DNA of 44,285 nt from an uncultured Pelagibacteraceae bacterium (lineage in GTDB: Bacteria; Pseudomonadota; Alphaproteobacteria; Pelagibacterales; Pelagibacteraceae), in NCBI GenBank assembly GCA_902532225.1, contig CACAHI010000006.1, forward strand, positions 1 to 44,285, read 5' to 3'. Shown here in pieces: positions 34,020-42,488 of the stretch (its first letter is position 1; each line of letters begins with the position of its first letter). The position numbers and the translations under genes are program-made. The notes beneath the pieces were generated by a model that was not told the DNA's origin, did not search any database, and saw only the letters and a list, made by a program, of their open reading frames with translations.

Positions 34020-34870
34020 TATTCACCTATTTTTATTCTAAAATATTCTTTTATTTTTAAATCTTTAACTTTTAACTCGGCCAAAATATCTTTGACTTTT
34101 TTTTTAGGATCCATAACCCAGTTTTGAGTAAGTAGACTGTTCTCTTCTTTAAATTTATTAATTTTTCCAAGACTAATTTTTTTTACTATTTCATCAGGTT
34201 TACCAGAATTTTTTAATTCTTCTGTTACTAATTCTTGTTCTTTTTTTAATATATTTTCATCAATAGAATCTGGTTTGAGTGCTATTGGATTTGAAGCTGC
34301 TATGTGCATGGAAATTTGTTTACCAAACAAATCTATTTTATCATTTTTTTCCTGGGTTTCTAGTGAAGTGATAACAGCTAATTTTGCTAGATTATCCTTT
34401 ACCACTGTGTGTAAATAAGTAAAATTTTTACTGTCATTATGATTTATTGACTTAGTTCTTCCTATGGTAATTTTTTCTCCAATTTTTGCAATTAATGAAA
34501 CCATATTTTCATCAACAGTTTTTTCATTCTTCATTTTTGAATTTTTTAAAGTATCCTGATCAGAGTTACATTTATTATTAATTTCACTTAACTCTTTTAC
34601 AAAATTTATAAAATCTTCATTTTTAGCAACAAAGTCTGTTTCGCAGTTAACTTCTATTATTGAAGATTTTGTTTCATCTCCCGACAAAGCTATTACTCCT
34701 TCTTTTGCAACTCTTGACATTTTTTTTGAAGCTTTTGAAACTCCCTTAACCCTAAGAATTTCAATTGCTTTATCGATATCACCTTTGGCCTCGTCTAATG
34801 CTGCATTACAGTCTTTGAATCCTGCGCCGGTAGATTTACGTAATTGCTTAACTTTATCTAAATTGCTCAT
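34019..34870 (-). CDS. tsf: Elongation factor Ts
   Basis: Nucleotide exchange factor for EF-Tu. The N-terminal UBA-like domain and linker read [44 protein letters not shown], including the EF-Tu-contacting region. [23 protein letters not shown] follows, and the second half has [14 protein letters not shown] and a C-terminal [26 protein letters not shown]. The 283 aa length is normal. It lies 6 nt after rpsB and would be controlled by the same leader. Confidence 0.97.
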   Translation of the reverse strand: MSNLDKVKQLRKSTGAGFKDCNAALDEAKGDIDKAIEILRVKGVSKASKKMSRVAKEGVIALSGDETKSSIIEVNCETDFVAKNEDFINFVKELSEINNKCNSDQDTLKNSKMKNEKTVDENMVSLIAKIGEKITIGRTKSINHNDSKNFTYLHTVVKDNLAKLAVITSLETQEKNDKIDLFGKQISMHIAASNPIALKPDSIDENILKKEQELVTEELKNSGKPDEIVKKISLGKINKFKEENSLLTQNWVMDPKKKVKDILAELKVKDLKIKEYFRIKIGE

Positions 34871-34876
34871 TTAAAA

Positions 34877-35671
34877 TTAATTTAATTTTGGTGAGACTTT
34901 CGATTTGGTATCTTTATCTTTTGGAGATATAATTTTATCTTTATCCTTTATTTGTTCTTTTTTTTCTTCTGGTATTTTTTTTGTAATATCTTTGGATGCA
35001 TTTTGAATGGTCTCTTTTATTAAATTACAATATAAATCAATTGACCTTCTTGCATCATCATTTCCGGGTATAGGAAAATCTATACCTATTGGATCAGAAT
35101 TTGAATCCAAAATCGCAACTATTGGAATATTTAATTTTATCGATTCCTTAACAGCTAAAGACTCGTAATTAGTATCAATTATGAATACTAGATCAGGAAC
35201 CTTTTTCATGGAGGCAATTCCTCCTAATGATCTTTGTAATTTATCTCTTTGAATTCCCATTTTTAGAATTTCTTTTTTAGTAAAACCTCTATTTTCACCT
35301 ACAAGGTTTTGATTTAGTTTTTCTAATTTTTTAATTGAATTAGATATTGTTCCCCAATTTGTTAACATTCCACCTAACCATCTATAATTAACATAGTATT
35401 GATTTGTGGTTTTAGCTAATTCTGCAACAGAATCCGAAGCTTGCTTTTTTGTTGATATAAAAAGTATTTTTCCGTTTTCTTTTACAGTTTCATAAATTTT
35501 TTGCAGAGCAACATTAAACAACTCTAATGTTTGTGTTAAATCAATTATATGTATGGAATCTCTTTTGCCAAAAATATATTTTTTCATTTTTGGATTCCAT
35601 CTTAGCGTCTTGTGACCTAAATGAACTCCAGCTTCTAATAACTGTTGTATTGTTATATTTGGTATCTTCAT
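34877..35671 (-). CDS. rpsB: 30S ribosomal protein S2
   Basis: Small-subunit ribosomal protein. Family motifs are [129 protein letters not shown]. The 264 aa includes a lysine-rich low-complexity tail of about 35 residues. It is the first gene of the rpsB-tsf-frr-uppS-cdsA-dxr-bamA-skp-lpx block and is preceded by a structured 5' leader that can enclose the ribosome-binding region. Confidence 0.98.
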   Translation of the reverse strand: MKIPNITIQQLLEAGVHLGHKTLRWNPKMKKYIFGKRDSIHIIDLTQTLELFNVALQKIYETVKENGKILFISTKKQASDSVAELAKTTNQYYVNYRWLGGMLTNWGTISNSIKKLEKLNQNLVGENRGFTKKEILKMGIQRDKLQRSLGGIASMKKVPDLVFIIDTNYESLAVKESIKLNIPIVAILDSNSDPIGIDFPIPGNDDARRSIDLYCNLIKETIQNASKDITKKIPEEKKEQIKDKDKIISPKDKDTKSKVSPKLN

Positions 35672-35674
35672 ATT

Positions 35675-35742
35675 TTTCCCGGTTAATCCACCACAATCAT
35701 TGCCATTAAGGACCGGAGGTAATTAACCACTAATTGTGTGCG
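35675..35742 (-). ncRNA. Candidate S2 (rpsB) leader RNA with pseudoknot
   Basis: On the minus strand the rpsB leader holds two perfect complementary pairs that cross each other. CACAAT pairs with ATTGTG (plus-strand 35733-35738 and 35692-35697), and GGTTAAT pairs with ATTAACC (35722-35728 and 35681-35687). The order A-B-A'-B' is an H-type pseudoknot, and the last strand ends 9 nt before the ATG, over the ribosome-binding region. It is markedly more GC-rich than other gaps here. S2 binding as autogenous repression would be the natural role. A structured RNA ahead of rpsB has been reported for Pelagibacter, as I recall; I cannot compare with that model here. Confidence 0.6.
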
Positions 35743-35750
35743 TTTTAATT

Positions 35751-35781
35751 AATGCTATTTACAAATTAATATTTAAAAAAA
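35751..35781 (-). promoter_or_regulatory. Weak candidate rpsB promoter
   Basis: On the minus strand TTGTTT, a 17-nt spacer and TAAATA precede the structured leader at a sensible distance. The -10 match is poor (three of six). The idea that rpsB has its own promoter rests mainly on the 121-bp gap, the largest in the window. Confidence 0.25.
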
Positions 35782-35794
35782 CAAGTCTTTTTTT
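35775..35794 (-). terminator. Possible dnaE terminator (A/U hairpin)
   Basis: Directly at the dnaE stop the minus strand reads A7-GA-CTTG-T7, which can fold as an all-A/U stem with one G-U pair, a 4-nt loop and a U run. In a genome this AT-rich it is only a weak terminator candidate. Confidence 0.3.
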
Positions 35795-38700
35795 AATTGA
35801 TTTTTGAACTAATTTCTTTGTTTTTAAGATCATTTAGTAGTTTTCGATCAATTTTTCTCTTGTTAAGCAGTTCAAACGAATAAATATTATTATCATGATA
35901 ATATTCAATATTTACAGATGTTTTCCCTTGTTCAGTTAAACTTTCCTGTAGGACTTTTATATCTAAATGACTTTTCACATCAAACTTAACACTTTCAATT
36001 GGTTGATTTATAAAATTTTTTAATAGGGACACTTTTTTTACATTAATTCTAATTGATTTGCTTTTGTCATCAGGAGATTGATCATTTTTCATTAACATTA
36101 ACATCATTGAGTTACCTTCTTTTAAAATTTCTCTATTTAATTCAAATACATCTGAAAATACAAAAAGTTCAAATACCATACTTAAATCTGAAAATTTTAT
36201 TATTGAATACGAAGTTCCTTTTTGTGTTTTTTTTTCCTGAACTTTAAGTACAGTAGCAGCAATATTTGCACTTTTTATTTGTTTTTGATTTATAAAGTTA
36301 TCATAATTAATAATTCCGTATTCTTGAAATATATTTTTAAATTGATTCATTGGATGATCGGATATAAAAAAACCTACAGTTTCAAATTCTTTGGAAAGTC
36401 TATCTTCAAATGACCAGTCAGATACCTTTGTTAAATACTCTTCATCCGTATTCTCCTCTTTTGAAAATAAATTTGTTTGGTTAGCTTCTTTGTTTTCATA
36501 TTGTCTTTTATTTTTTAAAATTATGTTTGGTATTGATTCAAATAGTAATTGTCTATTTGAATTAATTTTGTCAAAAGATCCAGATTTAACGAGTCCTTCC
36601 ATCTGTAGTTTGTTAATATCTTTTGGATTAACTCGTTCTATAAAATTATTTAAAGATTTAAATTTACCATTTTTTTTTCTTTCATTTACAATATTAGATA
36701 TAGCTTCGTAACCCACGTTTTTCAGCGCACCTAAAGCATAGTAAAAATTATTATCCTTTGTTTTAAAATGTTCAAAACATTCATTTATATCTGGACGTAA
36801 AATATTTATTTTCATTTTTTTTAATTCTTCATAAAATTCACTTAGTTTTTTTTGGTTAGATAGCTCCATTGACATTGACGCTGCAAAAAATTCATTTGGA
36901 TAATGAGTTTTTAAATATGCAGTCTGATAAGCGATTATTGCATATGCTGCCGCATGACTTTTATTAAATCCATATTCAGCAAATGGTTCTATTTTTAAAA
37001 AAATACTTGCTGCTACTTCTTTCGGTATCCCATTTTTTTCAGCTCCACTTATAAATCTTTGCTTTTGCTGCTCTAATTCTGCTCTCTTTTTTTTTCCCAT
37101 TGCTCTTCTTAAAATATCTGCTTCACCAGCAGTAAACCCTGAAAGCACCTGGGCAATCTGCATAACCTGTTCTTGATAAATTATTACTCCATAAGTTGGT
37201 TTAAGTATTTCTTTTAATTTAGAGTGTAAATAATCAGGTTCTTTTTTTCCATTTTTGCAGTCATTATAAATTGGAATATTGCTCATTGGACCAGGTCTAT
37301 ATAATGCTACCAATGCAATAATATCTTCTAATCTATTCGGCTTCATTTGAGTTAAAGCTTCTCTCATCCCTGTACTTTCAAGTTGGAATAATCCAACAGT
37401 CTTACCTTTTGAAAGTAGTTGAAAAACTTTTTGATCCTCATAATCAATTTCTTCAATTTTAAAGTTTCTGTGATTTTCATTAATTAAATTTTGCGTTTTA
37501 TTAATTACTGTAAGTGTTTTTAAACCTAAAAAGTCAAATTTAACTAGCCCAGCATTTTCTGAAGAATACATATCAAATTGTGTAGATGGTAAAAGCAAAT
37601 TAGAAGATGAGTCTTTATATAATGGAACTGTATTAGTTAGATTTTTATCACCTATAACAACTCCTGCTGCGTGTGTTGCTATATTTCTATTTAAACCTTC
37701 CAATTGCAATGATAGATCAACTAATTTAGCAACTCTTTTATCTTCATTAATTAAATTTTGTAATCTTGGTTCAGAATTTATACATTCCTTTAAAGACATG
37801 GGTCGAGAAGGATCAAATGGTATCATTTTGCATATACTATCTACAAAACCGTAGGGCAAACCAATCACACGGCCAACATCTCTTATTACCATTCTAGCTT
37901 TAAGTTTTCCAAAAGTTATAATATGTGCAACACTATTTTTATATTTATCAGAAAGATATTTAAAAACTAAATCTCTTTTCTCTTCGCAAAAATCTATATC
38001 AAAATCAGGCATAGATATTCGGTCCGGGTTAAGAAATCTTTCAAAAATTAAATTAAATTTTATTGGGTCCACATCAGTTATAGACAAACACCAAGCCACC
38101 AAAGATCCAGCACCAGATCCTCTTCCGGGACCGACAGGAATATTATTATTTTTTGACCATTTGATATAATCTGAGACTATTAAAAAATAACTGGCATAGT
38201 TCATTTGAGTTATAATTTCAATCTCATGATACAGTCTTTTCTTGTATTCTAAATATTTGGAATCATTTTTAAATTCATCAAAATTTTTCTTTAGAATAAT
38301 TTTAAATTTTTCTATCAAGCCATCCTCGGCATCTTTTTTTAAGATATCATTTGGATTTTTACCACTTTCTGTAGTAATTTTTGGTAAAATTGGTTTTGAT
38401 GTGACCGGTCTAAAATTACATCTAAATGGTAAATTATAATTGTTTTCTAGCGCCTCAGGTAAATCAATGAACAGTTTTTTCATTTCATCATTTAATTTAT
38501 AATAATGTTGGTTTGATAATTTAAGTCTATTTTTGTCGTTTAAATAACTTTTTGTACCAATACAGATTAATGCATCATGAGCTTCGTAAGTAGATTTATC
38601 AAGATAGTAAATTTCATGGGTAGCTATTATGGGAATATTTAATTTTTTAGATATTTTTAAATTAAAGTTTTCAAAAAAAATTTCATTTTTGTCATTATGT

Positions 38701-39218
38701 CTTTGTATTTCTATATAAAAATTATTTTTATAATTTTTACTCAGCGCGGCATAATAATTTTCAATTTCATTCAATTTTCCATTATTAAATAAATTTCCAA
38801 AAAAACCATTAATGCCGCCCGATAAAACTATAACCCCTTCACTATTCGAGAGTAAATCTTTAAAATTACATTTGGGTAACTCGGCTTCAGTATTTTTTAA
38901 ATATGACATCGAAGAAAGTTCTATAATTCTTTGATATCCTTTATTGTTTTTTGCAATTAATGGTAATAGTCCAATCTCATTAAATTCTGTTTCAAAATTA
39001 ATTTGTGTACCAATAATTGGTTGTGTTCCGACTTTTGATAAACTTTCAGAAAATTCTAAGGCACCACTTAAATTTGATGTATCAGAGATGCCAGCAGATC
39101 TTATTTTATTTTTTTTACAAAAATCTTTTAAATCGTTAATCTTCACAGCTCCTTCACATATGGAAAATTGACTATGAATTTTAAAATGATTAAATGATTT
39201 ATTAACTGATTCTTCCAT
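35793..39218 (-). CDS. dnaE: DNA polymerase III alpha subunit
   Basis: Replicative polymerase subunit of DnaE1 type, 1141 aa. An N-terminal PHP domain begins FNHFKIHSQFSICEGAVKI, with the HxxxHS pattern resembling the degenerate E. coli domain. The palm holds GPGRGSGAGSLVAW and the catalytic aspartates Asp405 and Asp407 in PDFDIDF, then KFDFLGLKTLTVI with the third carboxylate region. FQLESTGMREALTQMKP, ALYRPGPM and YQEQVMQIAQVLSGFTAGEADILRRAMGKK follow, then the helix-hairpin-helix region and an OB-fold (SANIAATVLKVQEKKTQKGTSYSIIKFSD) before a C-terminal tau-binding part. No imuA/imuB neighbours, so this is the replicative copy. It overlaps lolD by 17 nt. Confidence 0.98.
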   Translation of the reverse strand: MEESVNKSFNHFKIHSQFSICEGAVKINDLKDFCKKNKIRSAGISDTSNLSGALEFSESLSKVGTQPIIGTQINFETEFNEIGLLPLIAKNNKGYQRIIELSSMSYLKNTEAELPKCNFKDLLSNSEGVIVLSGGINGFFGNLFNNGKLNEIENYYAALSKNYKNNFYIEIQRHNDKNEIFFENFNLKISKKLNIPIIATHEIYYLDKSTYEAHDALICIGTKSYLNDKNRLKLSNQHYYKLNDEMKKLFIDLPEALENNYNLPFRCNFRPVTSKPILPKITTESGKNPNDILKKDAEDGLIEKFKIILKKNFDEFKNDSKYLEYKKRLYHEIEIITQMNYASYFLIVSDYIKWSKNNNIPVGPGRGSGAGSLVAWCLSITDVDPIKFNLIFERFLNPDRISMPDFDIDFCEEKRDLVFKYLSDKYKNSVAHIITFGKLKARMVIRDVGRVIGLPYGFVDSICKMIPFDPSRPMSLKECINSEPRLQNLINEDKRVAKLVDLSLQLEGLNRNIATHAAGVVIGDKNLTNTVPLYKDSSSNLLLPSTQFDMYSSENAGLVKFDFLGLKTLTVINKTQNLINENHRNFKIEEIDYEDQKVFQLLSKGKTVGLFQLESTGMREALTQMKPNRLEDIIALVALYRPGPMSNIPIYNDCKNGKKEPDYLHSKLKEILKPTYGVIIYQEQVMQIAQVLSGFTAGEADILRRAMGKKKRAELEQQKQRFISGAEKNGIPKEVAASIFLKIEPFAEYGFNKSHAAAYAIIAYQTAYLKTHYPNEFFAASMSMELSNQKKLSEFYEELKKMKINILRPDINECFEHFKTKDNNFYYALGALKNVGYEAISNIVNERKKNGKFKSLNNFIERVNPKDINKLQMEGLVKSGSFDKINSNRQLLFESIPNIILKNKRQYENKEANQTNLFSKEENTDEEYLTKVSDWSFEDRLSKEFETVGFFISDHPMNQFKNIFQEYGIINYDNFINQKQIKSANIAATVLKVQEKKTQKGTSYSIIKFSDLSMVFELFVFSDVFELNREILKEGNSMMLMLMKNDQSPDDKSKSIRINVKKVSLLKNFINQPIESVKFDVKSHLDIKVLQESLTEQGKTSVNIEYYHDNNIYSFELLNKRKIDRKLLNDLKNKEISSKIN

Positions 39219-39882
39219 TGATGATTTTCATCTTACCATCAATCAACTCAATTTTACAATCAGCCATATTGGCAAAATATCTATTATGAGTTGCAAAAAT
39301 AATTGTTCTGTTATTTATTTTATGCTGAAGAAGTAATTTAAAAATTAATTTGGCATTTTTTGTATCCAAGCTTCCAGTGGGTTCATCAGCTAAAATAATT
39401 TTTGGTGAATTAATTATTGCTCTAGATATTGCAACTCTTTGAGCTTCACCACCTGATATTTGTGATGGAAAATGATTTATTCTTTTTACTAAACCTACTT
39501 TTTCAAGTAAATATTTAGCTTCATCCAATGCTTTATTTTTGTTTCCATTTATGGCCAATCTCGCTAAATAGACATTTTCTAAAATTGTAAAATCTGAAAG
39601 TAAATTCTTATCTTGATAGACTATACCAATTTTATTTGATCTAATTTTGTCATTTGTATTATTTGAGGAGAAATTTATGTTTGTATTATCTATTTTAATA
39701 GAGCCTGAACTTGGTTTGTCAATTAGAGAAATAAGATTCAACAAAGTTGATTTTCCGGAGCCTGATGGGCCTGTTAATGAATAAGTTTTGCCTGCTTTAA
39801 AATTAAAACTTAAATTTTTTAAAACTCTTGTTTTTGAGTTATAATTTTTTGATAAGTTTTTTATTTGTATAATGCTATTCAT
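39202..39882 (-). CDS. lolD: Lipoprotein-releasing ABC transporter ATPase LolD
   Basis: ATPase that powers extraction of outer-membrane lipoproteins from the inner membrane. Walker A is SLTGPSGSGKSTLLNL, the Q loop is GIVYQDKNLLSDFTILENVYLARL, the ABC signature is ISGGEAQRVAISRAI, Walker B is KIILADEPTGSLD and the H loop is FATHNRYF. The 226 aa length is normal for LolD. The NVxxPL segment of the family appears as NVYLARL. It overlaps the permease gene by 8 nt. Confidence 0.95.
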   Translation of the reverse strand: MNSIIQIKNLSKNYNSKTRVLKNLSFNFKAGKTYSLTGPSGSGKSTLLNLISLIDKPSSGSIKIDNTNINFSSNNTNDKIRSNKIGIVYQDKNLLSDFTILENVYLARLAINGNKNKALDEAKYLLEKVGLVKRINHFPSQISGGEAQRVAISRAIINSPKIILADEPTGSLDTKNAKLIFKLLLQHKINNRTIIFATHNRYFANMADCKIELIDGKMKIINGRIS

Positions 39883-41104
39883 ATTTTAATGATTTGATTG
39901 TATCTAAATTTGATGCCTTAACTGCAGGATAAATTGATACTATAGTAGAAATAATAATTGAACAAAAAGCGATAATAGCAATTGATTCAAAACTTATTTC
40001 AGAAGGCAAATTACTCAAAAAATAAATTTCTTCAGGAAATAGTTTTATATTGAATGCATTGCTTAAAAATTCTCTTAATTTTTCAATATTAACAGAAACA
40101 AAAATTCCTAAAATTATACCAAAAAAAGTAGCAAAAGTTCCAATTAAAAGTCCTACAAAAAAAAATATTTTTTTGATTGAATAGTTGGTGACACCGATTG
40201 ATTTTAATATGGCTATATCTCTTGTTTTGTTTGTTACAAGTATTGTTAAACCAGAAATAATATTAAAAGCAGCAACTATAATTATTAATGAAAGTATAAT
40301 AAACATTACATTTCTTTCGACTTTTAAAGCAGAAAACAATGATTGATTCATGTCAGCCCAAGTATAAATAAAGTTACCATCAAAAATTGATTGGATTATT
40401 TCTTTTGAAGCTTCAATATTTTCAGGTTCATTTAAATATATTTCTAAAGATCTTGTTGAGGCATCTGTCTCAAATAAATTCTCTAAATCATTAATATTTA
40501 AAAATGCAACATTTCTATCGAACTCATAAAGACCGCTACTAAATATTGATCTAATTTCGTATACTTCTTGTTTAGGTATCATTCCGATTAAAGTTTCGAT
40601 ACCTTTTGGAGATAAAATTGTAATTTTGTCTCCTATATTTAAATTTAAATCCAAGCTTAATTCTTTTCCAATTGATATACCTTTTTTCGATAAATTTTTA
40701 TCACCTTTAAATTTATTGTTATTTATCACACTTAATTTATCAAAATCTGAAAAATTATATCCCCTAAACAAAGCTCCAGATGCATTACTATTTGATAATA
40801 AAATTCCTTCGGAATTGTTGGTGACCAATACTTTATTAGAAATAATATGCAAATTAGTATTGTTTATTTCTTTTTCATTATAATTTCCTGAATAAGAGCT
40901 AACAACCACATGTGCATTAAATCCAATAATCTTATCTATTAGTTCAGATCGAAACCCGTTCATGACGGACATAACAACAATTAATACTGCAACACCTAAA
41001 CTAATGCCAATGAATGAAAAAATAGAAATTACATTTATAAAACCATTTTTTTTTCTAGTTTTTAAGTATCTGAATGTAATTTCTTTTTCTAATTGTGAAA
41101 TCAA
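39875..41104 (-). CDS. lolC: LolC/LolE-family permease, probably LolF type (TTG start)
   Basis: Membrane subunit of the lipoprotein-release transporter. One helix near the N-terminus (about 23-49, within NVISIFSFIGISLGVAVLIVVMSVMNGFRSEL) is followed by a 200-residue periplasmic domain and three C-terminal helices, the FtsX-like topology. Only one permease gene accompanies lolD, whereas E. coli has separate lolC and lolE. Alphaproteobacteria commonly use a single hybrid permease called LolF in a homodimer, so this is probably that type. The start codon is TTG, overlapping nothing but only 1 nt from the proS stop; the next residues align with the family N-terminus. The 409 aa length is normal. 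Confidence 0.92.
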   Translation of the reverse strand: MISQLEKEITFRYLKTRKKNGFINVISIFSFIGISLGVAVLIVVMSVMNGFRSELIDKIIGFNAHVVVSSYSGNYNEKEINNTNLHIISNKVLVTNNSEGILLSNSNASGALFRGYNFSDFDKLSVINNNKFKGDKNLSKKGISIGKELSLDLNLNIGDKITILSPKGIETLIGMIPKQEVYEIRSIFSSGLYEFDRNVAFLNINDLENLFETDASTRSLEIYLNEPENIEASKEIIQSIFDGNFIYTWADMNQSLFSALKVERNVMFIILSLIIIVAAFNIISGLTILVTNKTRDIAILKSIGVTNYSIKKIFFFVGLLIGTFATFFGIILGIFVSVNIEKLREFLSNAFNIKLFPEEIYFLSNLPSEISFESIAIIAFCSIIISTIVSIYPAVKASNLDTIKSLKYE

Positions 41105-41105
41105 T

Positions 41106-42431
41106 TTATTTTTTTTTGTTACTAATTAATTCTATAATTTTGTCAATTTTTAAATACTTGGAATCGCTACCGATTTCTTTAAATTCAATTAAGTCATTTT
41201 CAGATTTTTTTCCAATCATAATTTGATACGGAACACCAAGTAAATTAAATTTTTTAATTTTAGATGAAAAATTTTCCTCTGTATCGTCAATAATGACATC
41301 TATATTTTTACTTTTCATATATTCATATATTTTAATTGCCTTCAAAAGATTAGTATCATCATTTTTATTTACCAAAGGTATTACAGCGCAGTCGAAAGGT
41401 GATACAGATAAAGGCCATTTCATAATTTCATCTTTATCTTTATATTTAGCTTCAATTATGGCACCCACCAACCTCGATACGCCAACACCATAGGAACCCA
41501 TTTTAACAAATATTTTTTTACCTTGATAGTCTACGCTCGCTTTCATCGGTTTTGAATATTTGTCACCAAAATAGAATATATGACCAACTTCTATACCTTT
41601 AGTTACTAATCTATTATTTTCATTTACTGAATTTTCAAAATCTGACTTGTTAAATTTATCATCAGTTACTGAGTAAAATTTATCATATTTATTTCTTAAA
41701 TTTTCTAAAGATTTTTTTTCTAAAGTAGTTTTTTCATATTCAACATCAAAAATTCTTTTGTCTGTGTAAATTTTACTTTCGCCAGTGTCAGCTAAAATAA
41801 TAAATTCGTGTGATAAATTTCCACCAATCGGACCTGTATCAGCTGCCATTGGTATTGCAGATAATTCTAGTCGCTTAAACGTCTTTAGATAAGATAAGAA
41901 AAATTTATTATAAGAAAATAATGCCTCTTCATCACTTATATCAAATGAATAAGCATCTTTCATATAAAATTCTCTACATCTCATGATGCCAAATCTTGGT
42001 CTCAGCTCGTCTCTAAATTTCCATTGTATATGATATAAAAGTTGAGGAAGTGATTTATATGATTTAGTACTCGAACGAAAAATTTCCGTAACCAGTTCTT
42101 CATTAGTAGGTCCGTATAACATTTCTCTATTTTGTCTATCTTTGATCCTTAACATTTCTTCACCATAATCCTCGTATCTGCCACTTTCTTTCCATATATC
42201 GCTTGATTGTATAGTTGGCATTAATATTTCTTGAGCACCAATTCTATCTTGCTCTTCTCTAACAATTTTTTCAATTTTTTTCATAACCTTAAATCCTAGT
42301 GGTAACCAAGAATATATTCCTGATGAGGACTGTTTAATCATGCCGGTTCGTAGCATTAATTGATGTGATTTAATTTTTGCTTCAGACGGATTGTTTTTTA
42401 AAATAGGTATAAATGATTTAGAAAAATACAT
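41106..42431 (-). CDS. proS: Prolyl-tRNA synthetase, short alphaproteobacterial type
   Basis: Class-II synthetase charging tRNA-Pro. Motif 1 region is GIYSWLPLGFKVMKKIEKIVREEQDRIGAQEILMPTIQ, motif 2 is QWKFRDELRPRFGIMRCREFYMKDAYSFD, and motif 3 is GSYGVGVSRLVGAIIE. The C-terminal anticodon-binding domain starts around PFDCAVIPLV. At 441 aa it lacks the inserted editing domain of the 570-aa E. coli enzyme, as is usual in alphaproteobacteria, so any Ala-tRNA-Pro clearing would need a separate protein. A 57-nt gap separates it from rnj; I see no clear promoter or hairpin in that gap. Confidence 0.96.
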   Translation of the reverse strand: MYFSKSFIPILKNNPSEAKIKSHQLMLRTGMIKQSSSGIYSWLPLGFKVMKKIEKIVREEQDRIGAQEILMPTIQSSDIWKESGRYEDYGEEMLRIKDRQNREMLYGPTNEELVTEIFRSSTKSYKSLPQLLYHIQWKFRDELRPRFGIMRCREFYMKDAYSFDISDEEALFSYNKFFLSYLKTFKRLELSAIPMAADTGPIGGNLSHEFIILADTGESKIYTDKRIFDVEYEKTTLEKKSLENLRNKYDKFYSVTDDKFNKSDFENSVNENNRLVTKGIEVGHIFYFGDKYSKPMKASVDYQGKKIFVKMGSYGVGVSRLVGAIIEAKYKDKDEIMKWPLSVSPFDCAVIPLVNKNDDTNLLKAIKIYEYMKSKNIDVIIDDTEENFSSKIKKFNLLGVPYQIMIGKKSENDLIEFKEIGSDSKYLKIDKIIELISNKKK

Positions 42432-42488
42432 ATTAAAATAATAGTTTTTATAAGTTTAAATATTCATTTTTTACTAGCAAGTATATAA

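Noticed and set aside
42432-42488. Promoter or riboswitch in the rnj-proS gap
   Set aside because: The 57 nt are almost pure A/T with no spaced -35/-10 pair and no stable stem.
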